Source: MFD04716-140 sp963703125 (lineage in GTDB: Bacteria; Bacteroidota; Bacteroidia; Flavobacteriales; Flavobacteriaceae). From it: a stretch of 64,000 bases of DNA. A program made the translations under genes and the position numbers. The stretch spans positions 310,001-374,000 of the forward strand of contig OY969790.1 in NCBI GenBank assembly GCA_963703125.1. The letters run 5' to 3'. The notes below the pieces were generated by a model. It was not told the DNA's origin, made no database searches, and worked only from the letters and a program-made list of their open reading frames with translations. Positions 51,662 to 60,918 of this stretch are shown piece after piece. Position 1 is the first letter of the stretch; each line of letters begins with the position of its first letter.

Positions 51662-52688
51662 ATTTGAACATCAATTTAGAAATTCTATTCTTCCCCGCGG
51701 CATAGGCGGTTGATTCATTTACGAATCTAATGGTGTAGAATGATTCATCCGATAGTGTTTTCCAGCTCTTTCCCATATCGCTCGAATATGAAATTCCGGT
51801 AAAACCTAGTGCCACAATACCATTACCAGCCGCATTTGGAACGAACTGCACACAACTTTTATAATTCGGGTCATTACCATCGGCAATCAAACTCCAACTA
51901 GTTCCGCCATCAATGGTAATCGCTTTGTTCCTAATATTTTCTTTGGGGTTTGTATAGTCCCCACCAATCGCCATACCCCTATTTTCATCATAAAAATCAA
52001 TGGAATAAATTCCCTGTGTAGGCTGTTCGTTTATGATGGGTGTTTTTTGAATTTGCCAAGTAAGACCTTTATTCGGTGAAAAATAGATTCGGGCTGCGGT
52101 TGTGGCTATCCAAGTTTTAGTGCCGATGGTTTTAATATTTGTATTGCTTGCCGCAAAGGCCCCTTCTCCCGATATTCCTTTGGGAAGGTCCTTACAATTC
52201 AGTTTATTCCATGTATTGCCCCCATCCCGTGTAATCAGGATCGAAAGACACCCATTCATTGAATCTCCCACGGCAATTCCTTCCTGGTCGTTCCAGAAAG
52301 TCATGGCATCATAAAAAACACCGTCACCTTCTTCCTCATAAACCAACTGCATTTTTCCGTTTTCACCCGTCTTGTAAAGTAAGGCCGGACTGCCTACGGA
52401 AAGCATAAAAAAGTCGGTCGAAGTATGCGCAACGGCCCTAAATTCTGGGACTATCGAATCATGTTTTTGGACATTGGCACGTACTTTTCCCGTTTGCAGG
52501 TCTATGCTTCCGAATACTCCATTGTTTGCTGCAAACGCCAAACTGCCCCCCATAGGTTCAATGGCCCTAATACTTAGAGTGTCATGATAAAGTGTCTCAA
52601 TTTCTACAGTTGTAAATGGGATACTTTTCTTAATTTCAGAGCAAGAGATCAGGAAGACAAGGAACAAAAGAATCGACAGGTATCGCAT
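51660..52688 (-). CDS. YCF48/BNR-repeat lipoprotein
   Basis: A lipoprotein of about 342 residues; MRYLSILLFLVFLISC is a complete lipoprotein signal (a further in-frame ATG lies 18 bp upstream). The mature part is a beta-propeller of BNR or YCF48-type repeats with Asp-box motifs, such as ITRDGGNTWNKL, SPNKGLTWQI, TIDGGTSWSLI and SSDMGKSWKTL. Similar plant proteins help photosystem assembly, whereas bacterial members have varied or unknown roles. It converges on the sigma locus. Confidence 0.85.
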   Translation of the reverse strand: MRYLSILLFLVFLISCSEIKKSIPFTTVEIETLYHDTLSIRAIEPMGGSLAFAANNGVFGSIDLQTGKVRANVQKHDSIVPEFRAVAHTSTDFFMLSVGSPALLYKTGENGKMQLVYEEEGDGVFYDAMTFWNDQEGIAVGDSMNGCLSILITRDGGNTWNKLNCKDLPKGISGEGAFAASNTNIKTIGTKTWIATTAARIYFSPNKGLTWQIQKTPIINEQPTQGIYSIDFYDENRGMAIGGDYTNPKENIRNKAITIDGGTSWSLIADGNDPNYKSCVQFVPNAAGNGIVALGFTGISYSSDMGKSWKTLSDESFYTIRFVNESTAYAAGKNRISKLMFK

Positions 52689-52847
52689 AGGTATAAAGTT
52701 TCTCAAAAATAAAGGGAATCATTTCGAATACAATACCTTTGCAACCTTAATTTTTTGGATAAATAATTGGAGAGGAGAAGTGATCAAGGGTTTCGCATTG
52801 TTTAACACACCACAGATTACATCCTATTTTTGTTTTAAACATATCAG

Positions 52848-54059
52848 ATGAAACTACACCGAAACTTAGTCTTTGCCGTCATCGATGCCCTGAATTTGAC
52901 CTTCAATGAGGGCGAATATGCGGATAAGGTGGTTCAAAAAGTATTGAAATTCGACAAACGTTGGGGTGCGAGAGATAGAGCTTTCATTGCTGAAACCGCT
53001 TATGAAATGGTACGTTACAAAAGGTTGTACGCTGAAATCGCGGATGTTAAAGCCCCTTACAGTCGGGCCGATTTTTTTCGTATGTGGGCCGTTTGGGCAG
53101 TACTTAAGGGAATTGAACTGCCGGATTGGAAGCAAATTGAGCCAACACCCGAGCGCAGGATAAAAGGAAAGTTCGATGAACTTTCCAAAATCAGAAAATT
53201 TCGTGAATCCGTTCCAGATTGGATGGATGAACTCTGTGAAAAATCATTGGGTGAAAAACTCTGGACCCAAGAGATACAGGCCCTAAATAATCAAGCGGAA
53301 GTCATTCTGCGCACCAACACCCTAAAAACCACCAAGGAAAATCTGCGCAAGACCTTATTGGACGAAGGCATCGTGACCGAACCATTAAAAGGATATCCTC
53401 TTGCGTTGCGTTTGCCGGAGCGTGCCAATGTATTTGTTACCGAAGCCTTTAAAAATGGGCTTTTTGAGGTACAAGATGCCAGTTCACAATTGGTTGCGGA
53501 GCTTTTGGATGTAAAACCAGGGCAACGGGTAGTTGATACATGCGCGGGCGCGGGTGGAAAATCATTGCATTTGGCGGCATTGATGGAAAACAAGGGCCAA
53601 TTGATCGCCATGGACATTTATGCCAGCAAACTGAAAGAATTGAAACGAAGGGCACGAAGGGACGGAGCACACAATATAGAACCCAGGGAAATTGATTCGA
53701 CCAAAGTCATTAAAAAACTCTATGGCACTGCGGATCGTGTATTGATCGATGCCCCTTGCACGGGATTGGGAGTCATTCGTAGGAACCCCGATACCAAATG
53801 GAAACTGGAACCCGATTTTCTAGAAAAAATTACCAAGACCCAACAAGAAATCCTGCGCAGTTATAGTAAAATAGTCAAACCGGGCGGTAAAATGGTATAT
53901 GCCACCTGTTCCATTCTTCCCCAAGAAAACAATGATCAGGTAAAATCATTTGTATCCTCGGAAGAAGGGAAGGACTTTTCCTTGGTGGAAGAAAAGAAGA
54001 TATATGCCTCAAAAAGTGGATTTGACGGATTTTATATGGCCTTGTTGGAAAAGAAGTAG
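52848..54059 (+). CDS. RsmB/NOP family rRNA cytosine-C5 methyltransferase
   Basis: A 403-residue protein with an N-terminal NusB-like helical domain (1-140) and a Rossmann methyltransferase domain. Motifs: DTCAGAGGKSLHLA for S-adenosylmethionine, VLIDAPCTGLGVIRRNPD (motif IV Cys) and YATCSILPQEN (motif VI catalytic Cys). It likely makes m5C in 16S rRNA, as RsmB does at position 967 in E. coli, but paralogues with other sites exist. No operon partner. Confidence 0.92.
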   Translation: MKLHRNLVFAVIDALNLTFNEGEYADKVVQKVLKFDKRWGARDRAFIAETAYEMVRYKRLYAEIADVKAPYSRADFFRMWAVWAVLKGIELPDWKQIEPTPERRIKGKFDELSKIRKFRESVPDWMDELCEKSLGEKLWTQEIQALNNQAEVILRTNTLKTTKENLRKTLLDEGIVTEPLKGYPLALRLPERANVFVTEAFKNGLFEVQDASSQLVAELLDVKPGQRVVDTCAGAGGKSLHLAALMENKGQLIAMDIYASKLKELKRRARRDGAHNIEPREIDSTKVIKKLYGTADRVLIDAPCTGLGVIRRNPDTKWKLEPDFLEKITKTQQEILRSYSKIVKPGGKMVYATCSILPQENNDQVKSFVSSEEGKDFSLVEEKKIYASKSGFDGFYMALLEKK

Positions 54060-54160
54060 CCATGTTCATTTTACCTTAATTCTTCGAGACCATTTTTTCA
54101 CTTCAGTAAAAAAATATAATCAAATTATTTGATTTCTATAGCTTGGCCATATGGAAAAAA

Positions 54161-54205
54161 GAATTTCACGCACTCGTCCCAGACGAGGGCTAGCGGTGGT
54201 GAAGA
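54161..54205. repeat. Short hairpin element upstream of an orphan gene
   Basis: CTCGTC (54173-54178), CCA and GACGAG (54182-54187) form a perfect hairpin within a sequence ending GGGCTAGCGG. This resembles elements I recall between small orphan genes in Bacteroidota. It may mark a cassette boundary. Only one copy is present here. Confidence 0.35.
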
Positions 54206-54246
54206 ATCATGGTAGTTATTCAACTGGTTTTTAAAATATTAAGACA

Positions 54247-54552
54247 ATGAGGGTAACTGAAAAAGAAATATTAGAAGTTTTAAAAGACATAGAAAAAGGT
54301 AAGTTAAAATTAAAGTCGATTGATAATCAACTCAAAATTTATTCTGGAAATTTGGTTTATAATATCACTAACGGTTGGCAGATAACAATATATAAAGATG
54401 CCAATAATTGGGATTACATCGACAGCATCAAAACCCATTATGGCGAAAAAATTGATTTTGAAAAACTTGATAGCTTACCTCAAATCAAAAACTACTGCCC
54501 ACCAAAAGAGGTATGCTTCAATATCTATGAAATGGGGTTCGAGAAAGACTAA
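54247..54552 (+). CDS. Hypothetical 101-residue protein
   Basis: I do not recognise this protein. It is small and acidic, with no signal peptide or membrane span. It starts with a charged helix (EKEILEVLKDIEKGKLKL) and has a beta-rich middle (NGWQITIYKDANNWDYIDSI) and two cysteines near the end (NYCPPKEVCFNIY). The sequence is AT-rich compared with the upstream methyltransferase gene. It stands alone after a hairpin repeat. The fold and size resemble immunity-type proteins, but this is a guess and no toxin gene is adjacent. Confidence 0.65.
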   Translation: MRVTEKEILEVLKDIEKGKLKLKSIDNQLKIYSGNLVYNITNGWQITIYKDANNWDYIDSIKTHYGEKIDFEKLDSLPQIKNYCPPKEVCFNIYEMGFEKD

Positions 54553-54635
54553 TGAAATCCCCCCGAGCGGGGTGATAAGGGACGCCTTTCTAATTTGTAA
54601 GTCCTTATTGCATACATGTCTTAAACTGAAATAGG

Positions 54636-55076
54636 CTATTCCATACATATTTTTGCCGACTGTCTTGCTGCCAACTGCCAGTCATTCCCGGTTTTTATCC
54701 AAACATTGGTAAATCTTCTCGGAATCCAATCTTTTTGATTCGTGGTCTTATTTTCCGGTTGTTGTAGCTCTTTCCCCATTACAATTGCCATATTTTGATT
54801 GAAAGTAATCTTTTCAATAATTCTTTCTACCAGTGGGAATGTATGCCCACTCTTCATCAATGCAATAATATCATTTGGTGTAACAATTTTTCCATTTGGA
54901 TTGTTCACAACATAGGTGTCTGACCATATTTTTAATAATGCGGTTGTGTCTCCCTGATCCAGCAATTCTGTCCAATGCTTTTCTAAGAATCTGATTTCCT
55001 TTTCATCATCGGATTGCCCAAAAGCAAGTGTGGTTAGCAAAATAAAACTAATTACGTTTAAACGAAAGGTGTACAT
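54636..55076 (-). CDS. Exported NTF2-like (SnoaL/DUF4440) protein
   Basis: A 146-residue protein with a signal peptide ending near AFGQ (residue 21). The mature part has the NTF2-like cone fold pattern: IRFLEKHWTELLDQGDTTALLKIWSDTYVVNNPNGKIV, and ending with WIKTGNDWQLAARQSAKI. Members bind or convert small molecules, and many have no known function. It lies downstream of and on the same strand as the Sde182-like gene with 53 bp between, so they may be transcribed together. Confidence 0.83.
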   Translation of the reverse strand: MYTFRLNVISFILLTTLAFGQSDDEKEIRFLEKHWTELLDQGDTTALLKIWSDTYVVNNPNGKIVTPNDIIALMKSGHTFPLVERIIEKITFNQNMAIVMGKELQQPENKTTNQKDWIPRRFTNVWIKTGNDWQLAARQSAKICME

Positions 55077-55129
55077 ATTTGAAATAGTTAAGTTAAAGAC
55101 TCCTCTTTTAATGTGTGGTATATTGATGC

Positions 55130-56560
55130 TTATTTGGGTGTAATGGTCACTATTACCCTTTTATATCTGGATAGTTGTGGTTGCCCCCTATCAGTGACCT
55201 TCAAAATAAAATGTGCTGTAGCTGCTTTAGTTACTTTAGGTGCGGTAAAATGGGCTTTATATACATTTTCAGCTCCATTTACTTTGATGGGTTCCTTATA
55301 AGTTCCGGCCTCAGGATAATGAAACCAAAGGTAACTAAAACTATCTCCGTCGGGGTCATACGTTTGAAATGCATCTAACGTAAAATTTTCTCCTGATGAA
55401 ACGGATAGTTGTTCGGGGTGGGATAAGACTGGGACAGGAGGGTGATTGGCTTCTTCAAACGACATAAAACACCAATCCATCCGGGCAGCAAAATCGTTTT
55501 GAAAGTCATCTCTCCACCGCCAAAGGGTAACTTTAAAATCTGTAAAGCTTATAGTGTCCTGTTTTGTTGTGCGGCCAAATTCATTTGGAATGTGCGGGGT
55601 ATAGCTATCCACGGTATTTGTCCAAATTTCTCTAGTCTCAGGAGCAATGGTAACGATAGAGCCTCCCTTTTTCATTTTTGAAAAGTCGGGTTTGTACAGC
55701 TCGTACCGACCTCCCCATCCACCCCATTCAGGGTGTTCCGCATTATTTAAGCCATTGTGAATTAAGCAAAGAAAAGCCGGGGTATCGCCTTCCATACCCC
55801 AGGCCACATCAGGATAAAGGGCACCTAGTGGACCATGATTTTGTTGAATGTTATCGGCAAGCCAGTGATTGCTGATACTGCTATTGTCTATTCCTTTTAT
55901 ATTGCCGGTCATAATCCCTGTCCAGGTAGCATTGCCATAATCATCACCGGGACTTACGATATAGAACAATTCGGGAAAATTGTTCCGAATCCAAATACCA
56001 CTATCATCCTGATCGGAAATGGTATACACCCGGAGCTTTGAAATTAACCGCTTTGCTTCACTTTTATTTTTTGTTTTTTCAATTTTATACAACGCCTGGG
56101 CCAAGGTGTTCACTCCACCCCAGGTTGAAATCCATAAAGGTCGCTTATCCTCATTTTCAAGTATTTTTATAATCCAATCCGAACCTTCGGAGTCCATTCC
56201 CTCTCCGACCCCACTCATGCCATATTTGGGCAGTCCTGTTTTTACCAGGGAGTACAATATCTTAGGCTCGGGAAAATCAGCTTGATGCTTGCTTAAGTTG
56301 GGATGCACCTTTTCATAGCTTTGAACGACCCTTTTTATTGATTGTGGATGTACGGCATTGGGCATCCAACATGAAGTGGTAGCCACCAGTCCCTCAATAT
56401 CAATTTCATTGGAATATAAAAGTAACCGAACTAGGGACTGGGTATCATCCGGTTCATTTTCTATATCGGTTAGAATAATGACTCGGTGTTTTTGAATGGG
56501 TTGTCCAACAACAAAATAAAGATTCAGGGAAAGTAGCGTGATTAGCAAAAATGTTCTCAT
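55130..56560 (-). CDS. DUF1593 / Sde182 nucleoside hydrolase-like exported protein
   Basis: A 476-residue protein with a signal peptide ending near VVGQ (residue 19). The nucleoside hydrolase-like domain opens with RVIILTDIENEPDDTQSLVRLL, whose Asp cluster mimics the DxDxxxDD metal site, and continues with GLVATTSCW, ISTWGGVNTLAQAL and the segment PDVAWGMEGDTPAFL. A C-terminal beta-sandwich follows (HPEQLSVSSGENFTLDA, TYDPDGDSFSYLW, TAHFILKVTDRG). Related proteins were described as cellulose-binding. The enzymatic activity is not established. Confidence 0.88.
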   Translation of the reverse strand: MRTFLLITLLSLNLYFVVGQPIQKHRVIILTDIENEPDDTQSLVRLLLYSNEIDIEGLVATTSCWMPNAVHPQSIKRVVQSYEKVHPNLSKHQADFPEPKILYSLVKTGLPKYGMSGVGEGMDSEGSDWIIKILENEDKRPLWISTWGGVNTLAQALYKIEKTKNKSEAKRLISKLRVYTISDQDDSGIWIRNNFPELFYIVSPGDDYGNATWTGIMTGNIKGIDNSSISNHWLADNIQQNHGPLGALYPDVAWGMEGDTPAFLCLIHNGLNNAEHPEWGGWGGRYELYKPDFSKMKKGGSIVTIAPETREIWTNTVDSYTPHIPNEFGRTTKQDTISFTDFKVTLWRWRDDFQNDFAARMDWCFMSFEEANHPPVPVLSHPEQLSVSSGENFTLDAFQTYDPDGDSFSYLWFHYPEAGTYKEPIKVNGAENVYKAHFTAPKVTKAATAHFILKVTDRGQPQLSRYKRVIVTITPK

Positions 56561-56951
56561 TTTAAAGATGTATATAAACCAATACTAAATTTACTGTTTT
56601 TTAGTTTACCATACAGCCGTTTATCTCGCAGTAGTGGGGTAAACAAAATACAACTATTTATAAAAAACAATATTCTAGATTATGAAAAAATTTATCATAT
56701 AATGGTTTTTTTGGGTTGGCTGCCTATTGGCCAACCGTTGTGACCGCCCGTTACAAACTGGAGGGAGCGGGGGCCATACCGGTCAAGAACAAAAGAGTGC
56801 CTTTACAAAAGCGATGTTTATCATATTTTAGGTTTCGAAGGGCGGAAAATATATCAACAGCTTTCGTTAACAACTCCCTCATTTCATGAATCAAAAGTCA
56901 ACCCAAAATCGTAAATTTGCACTTTCTTAATCCTAACAACACGGCAAGTCC
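56561..56951. other. Intergenic stretch of 391 bp upstream of purL
   Basis: It holds an inverted repeat GGTTGGC/GCCAACC (56714-56736), a possible decayed exported-protein start (ATG at 56682 with a stop after six codons, then an open stretch with CLLANRC), and the purL -7 element at 56912. I find no intact gene. Confidence 0.55.
56912..56919 (+). promoter_or_regulatory. -7 element of purL
   Basis: TAAATTTG followed by GCAC matches the ribosomal promoters of this window in 12 bases. It lies 32 nt before the ATG. No clear -33 TTTG is seen. Confidence 0.55.
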
Positions 56952-59900
56952 ATGATTCACTTTTTCGGGGATGTGACCAACAAAGTTTTGGCGGTTCAAA
57001 CAGCAAAAGAACTTTCGCAAGAAGACATTAGCAAACTTATATGGTTGTTCGGCAACCAACCAAAAATAAACACGGCGTCCTTGGATGCCTTTTTTGTTGG
57101 CCCGCGAGCGGCAATGATCACCCCATGGAGTACCAATGCCACAGAAATTACCCAAAATATGGGTGTTTCCGGAATCGTTCGTATTGAGGAGTTTAAAGCG
57201 GTCGACAAGAACTTCTACGACTTTGATCCCATGCTGTCCCAAAAGTTCAATGGGTTGGACCAAGATATCTTTAAAATCAATGTGGCCCCGTCCCCTATTT
57301 TGGAAATTGAGGATATTGCTGCCTACAATCAAAAAGAAGGGTTGGCCTTGAGCGATGAAGAAGTTGATTACCTCAATAACCTATCCAACAAAATTGGAAG
57401 AAAATTGACCGATTCAGAGGTTTTCGGATTCAGTCAGGTAAATTCCGAACATTGCCGCCATAAAATTTTCAACGGGACTTTTGTAATCGATGGAAAAGAG
57501 CAGCCCTCTTCCCTCTTCAAACTCATAAAGAAAACCTCTCAGGAGAACCCCAATGATATTGTTTCTGCCTACAAGGACAATGTCGCTTTTATAAAAGGTC
57601 CAAAGGCCATACAGTTTGCTCCCAAGACAGCGGACAAGCCCGACTTTTATGAAGAAAAGGAATTTGATTCCGTGCTTTCATTAAAGGCGGAAACCCATAA
57701 TTTCCCAACTACCGTGGAGCCCTTTAATGGTGCGGCCACAGGATCCGGTGGCGAAATTCGTGACCGATTGGCAGGTGGAAAAGGCTCTCTGCCTTTGGCA
57801 GGAACCGCAGTTTATATGACCTCTTATTCACGTTTGGAAGCAGAACGTCCCTGGGAAAATGGTATGACCGAGCGCAAATGGCTATATCAAACTCCCATGG
57901 ATATCTTGATAAAAGCCTCCAATGGGGCATCGGATTTCGGGAACAAATTTGGACAGCCATTAATTTCAGGGTCCGTCCTAACCTTTGAACACCAAGAAAT
58001 CGGGTCACCGGGCGGAGCCGAGGCGAGAAGGTTGGGTTATGATAAAGTAATCATGCAGGCCGGCGGTATTGGTTATGGAAAAGCAGATCAAGCTCTAAAG
58101 GACAATCCCAAAATTGGGGATAAAATCGTCATCCTAGGTGGTGACAATTATCGAATTGGTATGGGCGGTGCCGCAGTATCCAGTGCCGATACCGGTGAAT
58201 TTAGCTCCGCTATTGAGTTGAATGCCGTACAACGTTCCAATCCGGAAATGCAAAAAAGAGCTGCGAACGCCATAAGGGGTATGGTGGAAAGTGATCATAA
58301 TTCAATTGTTTCCATACATGACCACGGTGCTGGTGGCCATTTGAACTGTTTGTCCGAATTGGTCGAGTCCGTTGGTGGAAGAATTGATTTGGATCAATTA
58401 CCGATCGGTGACCCAACCTTGTCCGCCAAGGAAATTATTGGTAACGAATCACAAGAACGTATGGGCCTTGTGATCGGAAAAAAAGATATTGACCTGTTGC
58501 AACGCATTGCCGAACGGGAACGTTCGCCAATGTATCAAGTGGGCGATGTAACTGGTGATCACAGATTCACTTTTGAGTCAAAAACAAAAGGGGACAAACC
58601 AATGGATTTGGATTTGGAAGACATGTTCGGAAGCTCGCCGAAAACCGTCATGAACGATGCAACGGTAGAAAGACCTTACGGAAATCCGGAATATTCATTG
58701 GAATTCTTTCATGACTATCTGGAGCAGGTCTTACAATTGGAAGCCGTTGCCTGCAAGGATTGGTTAACGAACAAAGTGGACCGCTGTGTGGGCGGCAGGG
58801 TGGCGAAACAGCAATGCGCTGGACCTTTGCAACTTCCTTTGAACAATTGCGGGGTAATGGCCTTGGATTTCAAGGGTCATAATGGCATTGCAACAAGTAT
58901 TGGCCACTCCCCTATTTCAGGTTTGATCGACCCTTCTTCGGGAAGTAAAAATAGTATAGCCGAAGCCCTTACCAATATAATTTGGGCACCTTTAAAAAAC
59001 GGTTTGAAATCCGTTTCATTGTCCGCCAATTGGATGTGGCCCTGTAAAAATGAAGGAGAGGATGCCAGATTGTACGAAGCCGTGCAGGCCGTTTCGGACT
59101 TTTCAATTGCACTGGGAATCAATGTACCTACCGGAAAGGATTCCCTTTCCATGAAACAAAAATATTCGGATGGGGATGTGATCGCCCCAGGAACGGTCAT
59201 AATCTCCGCTGCTGGCCATTGCGATGCGATTTCCAAGGTCGTGGAGCCCGTTTTTCAAAAAAACGGAGGACCTATCTATTATATCAACCTATCCAAGGAC
59301 GACTATAAGCTGGGAGGGTCTTCTTTTGCTCAAATAAAGAATGCCATTGGTAAAGAAACACCCACGGTTAAAGACGCTGCATATCTAAAATTGGTATTTG
59401 ATTCCATTCAAAACCTTATCCGCGAAGGGCAAATAGTTGCTGGACACGATGTGGCCTCCGGGGGTTTGATTACCACTTTGTTGGAAATGTGCTTTGCCAA
59501 CATTGATTTGGGAGCTTCGCTTGATCTATCCGTTTTGGGGGAATCTGACACTATAAAACTACTTTTTTCTGAAAACCGTGGAATTGTTTTTCAATCAAAG
59601 GACAATTCCATCGAACAAAGATTATCGGCTTCAAAAATAGATTTCAAGAAAATCGGAAAAGTGGTCTCAAACACCGAGTTATCCTTAAAAAATAATGGCG
59701 TGGAAATGGGTCTGAACATTGCGTCACTTAGAGATACGTGGTTCAAGACTTCTTATTTATTGGATTCCCGGCAAACGGCCCATGACTTGGCAAAGGAAAG
59801 ATTTAAAAATTATAAGGATCAAGCTTTAAAATATACATTCCCGGCGAATTTTACCGGAAAGTTGCACAACAGGTCAAGTGCAGCGAAAAAGCCAAAAGCC

Positions 59901-60644
59901 GCTATTTTACGAGAAAAAGGAAGCAATTCCGAACGTGAAATGGCCAATGCCATGTTCTTGGCCGGTTTTGATGTTAAAGATGTTCATATGACCGATTTGA
60001 TCTCAGGTCGCGAAACTTTGGAGGATATTCAGTTTTTAGGTGCGGTGGGTGGTTTTTCCAATTCAGATGTTCTGGGCAGTGCCAAAGGTTGGGCCGGTGC
60101 AATAAAATATAATGATCGGGCCAACAAAGTGATCGAGAATTTCTTCGCACGCAAGGACACCTTGTCCGTTGGTATTTGTAATGGTTGCCAGTTGTTTATG
60201 GAATTGGATCTGATAAATCCGGAACATGGTGAAAATCATGGCAAGCTTACCTATAACACGTCCCACAAGCACGAAAGTAATTTCACTTCGGTAAAGATCC
60301 AAGAAAATAATTCCGTTATGCTTTCAAGTTTGGCCGGAGCGACATTGGGTGTGTGGATTTCGCATGGCGAAGGAAAATTTTCATTACCGCTCACTGAGGA
60401 CCATTATCATATTGTAGCCAAATATGGATATGATACTTATCCTGCCAACCCGAATGGCAGTGATTTTAACGCTGCAATGCTCTGTGATAAAACCGGGCGA
60501 CATTTGGTCACCATGCCGCATATTGAAAGATCCACATTTCCATGGAACTGGGCCTACTATCCAAAAAACAGGATGGATGATGTAGTGTCCCCATGGTTAC
60601 AGGCATTTATAAATGCCAAGGATTGGATAGTTAGTAAGGGTTGA
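56952..60644 (+). CDS. purL: Phosphoribosylformylglycinamidine synthase PurL, long form
   Basis: A 1230-residue single-chain FGAM synthase. The order is an N-terminal PurS-like domain, a linker, two FGAM synthetase halves (GFSQVNSEHCRHK, ETHNFPTTVEPFNGAATGSGGEIRD, HDHGAGGH, SGGLITTLLEM) and a C-terminal class I glutaminase with VGICNGCQLFMEL carrying the nucleophile Cys and the His in SHGEGKF. It makes FGAM from FGAR, glutamine and ATP in purine synthesis. The long, fused form is the type found in proteobacteria and many Bacteroidota. No other pur gene is adjacent. Confidence 0.97.
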   Translation: MIHFFGDVTNKVLAVQTAKELSQEDISKLIWLFGNQPKINTASLDAFFVGPRAAMITPWSTNATEITQNMGVSGIVRIEEFKAVDKNFYDFDPMLSQKFNGLDQDIFKINVAPSPILEIEDIAAYNQKEGLALSDEEVDYLNNLSNKIGRKLTDSEVFGFSQVNSEHCRHKIFNGTFVIDGKEQPSSLFKLIKKTSQENPNDIVSAYKDNVAFIKGPKAIQFAPKTADKPDFYEEKEFDSVLSLKAETHNFPTTVEPFNGAATGSGGEIRDRLAGGKGSLPLAGTAVYMTSYSRLEAERPWENGMTERKWLYQTPMDILIKASNGASDFGNKFGQPLISGSVLTFEHQEIGSPGGAEARRLGYDKVIMQAGGIGYGKADQALKDNPKIGDKIVILGGDNYRIGMGGAAVSSADTGEFSSAIELNAVQRSNPEMQKRAANAIRGMVESDHNSIVSIHDHGAGGHLNCLSELVESVGGRIDLDQLPIGDPTLSAKEIIGNESQERMGLVIGKKDIDLLQRIAERERSPMYQVGDVTGDHRFTFESKTKGDKPMDLDLEDMFGSSPKTVMNDATVERPYGNPEYSLEFFHDYLEQVLQLEAVACKDWLTNKVDRCVGGRVAKQQCAGPLQLPLNNCGVMALDFKGHNGIATSIGHSPISGLIDPSSGSKNSIAEALTNIIWAPLKNGLKSVSLSANWMWPCKNEGEDARLYEAVQAVSDFSIALGINVPTGKDSLSMKQKYSDGDVIAPGTVIISAAGHCDAISKVVEPVFQKNGGPIYYINLSKDDYKLGGSSFAQIKNAIGKETPTVKDAAYLKLVFDSIQNLIREGQIVAGHDVASGGLITTLLEMCFANIDLGASLDLSVLGESDTIKLLFSENRGIVFQSKDNSIEQRLSASKIDFKKIGKVVSNTELSLKNNGVEMGLNIASLRDTWFKTSYLLDSRQTAHDLAKERFKNYKDQALKYTFPANFTGKLHNRSSAAKKPKAAILREKGSNSEREMANAMFLAGFDVKDVHMTDLISGRETLEDIQFLGAVGGFSNSDVLGSAKGWAGAIKYNDRANKVIENFFARKDTLSVGICNGCQLFMELDLINPEHGENHGKLTYNTSHKHESNFTSVKIQENNSVMLSSLAGATLGVWISHGEGKFSLPLTEDHYHIVAKYGYDTYPANPNGSDFNAAMLCDKTGRHLVTMPHIERSTFPWNWAYYPKNRMDDVVSPWLQAFINAKDWIVSKG

Positions 60645-60918
60645 TCTTCCCAAATCGATCAGTGGATGGTCTATTGATGAGTATAGAATTGTAGGAAGCA
60701 TCATATTTGCAGACAAAGGCCCACCTATGCAAGCTTTTCAAAGATTCCTATTATTTGGAAAGACCAAGTGGAAATAATTATTAAAAAATAGTGAAGGGAA
60801 AAACTAAAAACAACATCCTATTTAATAATTTCACAACAAATTAAGCAGTATTTTATAAAACTCATTTTAAAATACGGTAACGTTTGCCTATTTTGCAGTA
60901 ATCTATTTGTTACTTAAT

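Noticed and set aside
60645..60918. RNA gene or small frame between purL and the acyl-CoA ligase
   Set aside because: I found no hairpin with a T-run, no consensus promoter pair and no frame with coding character.
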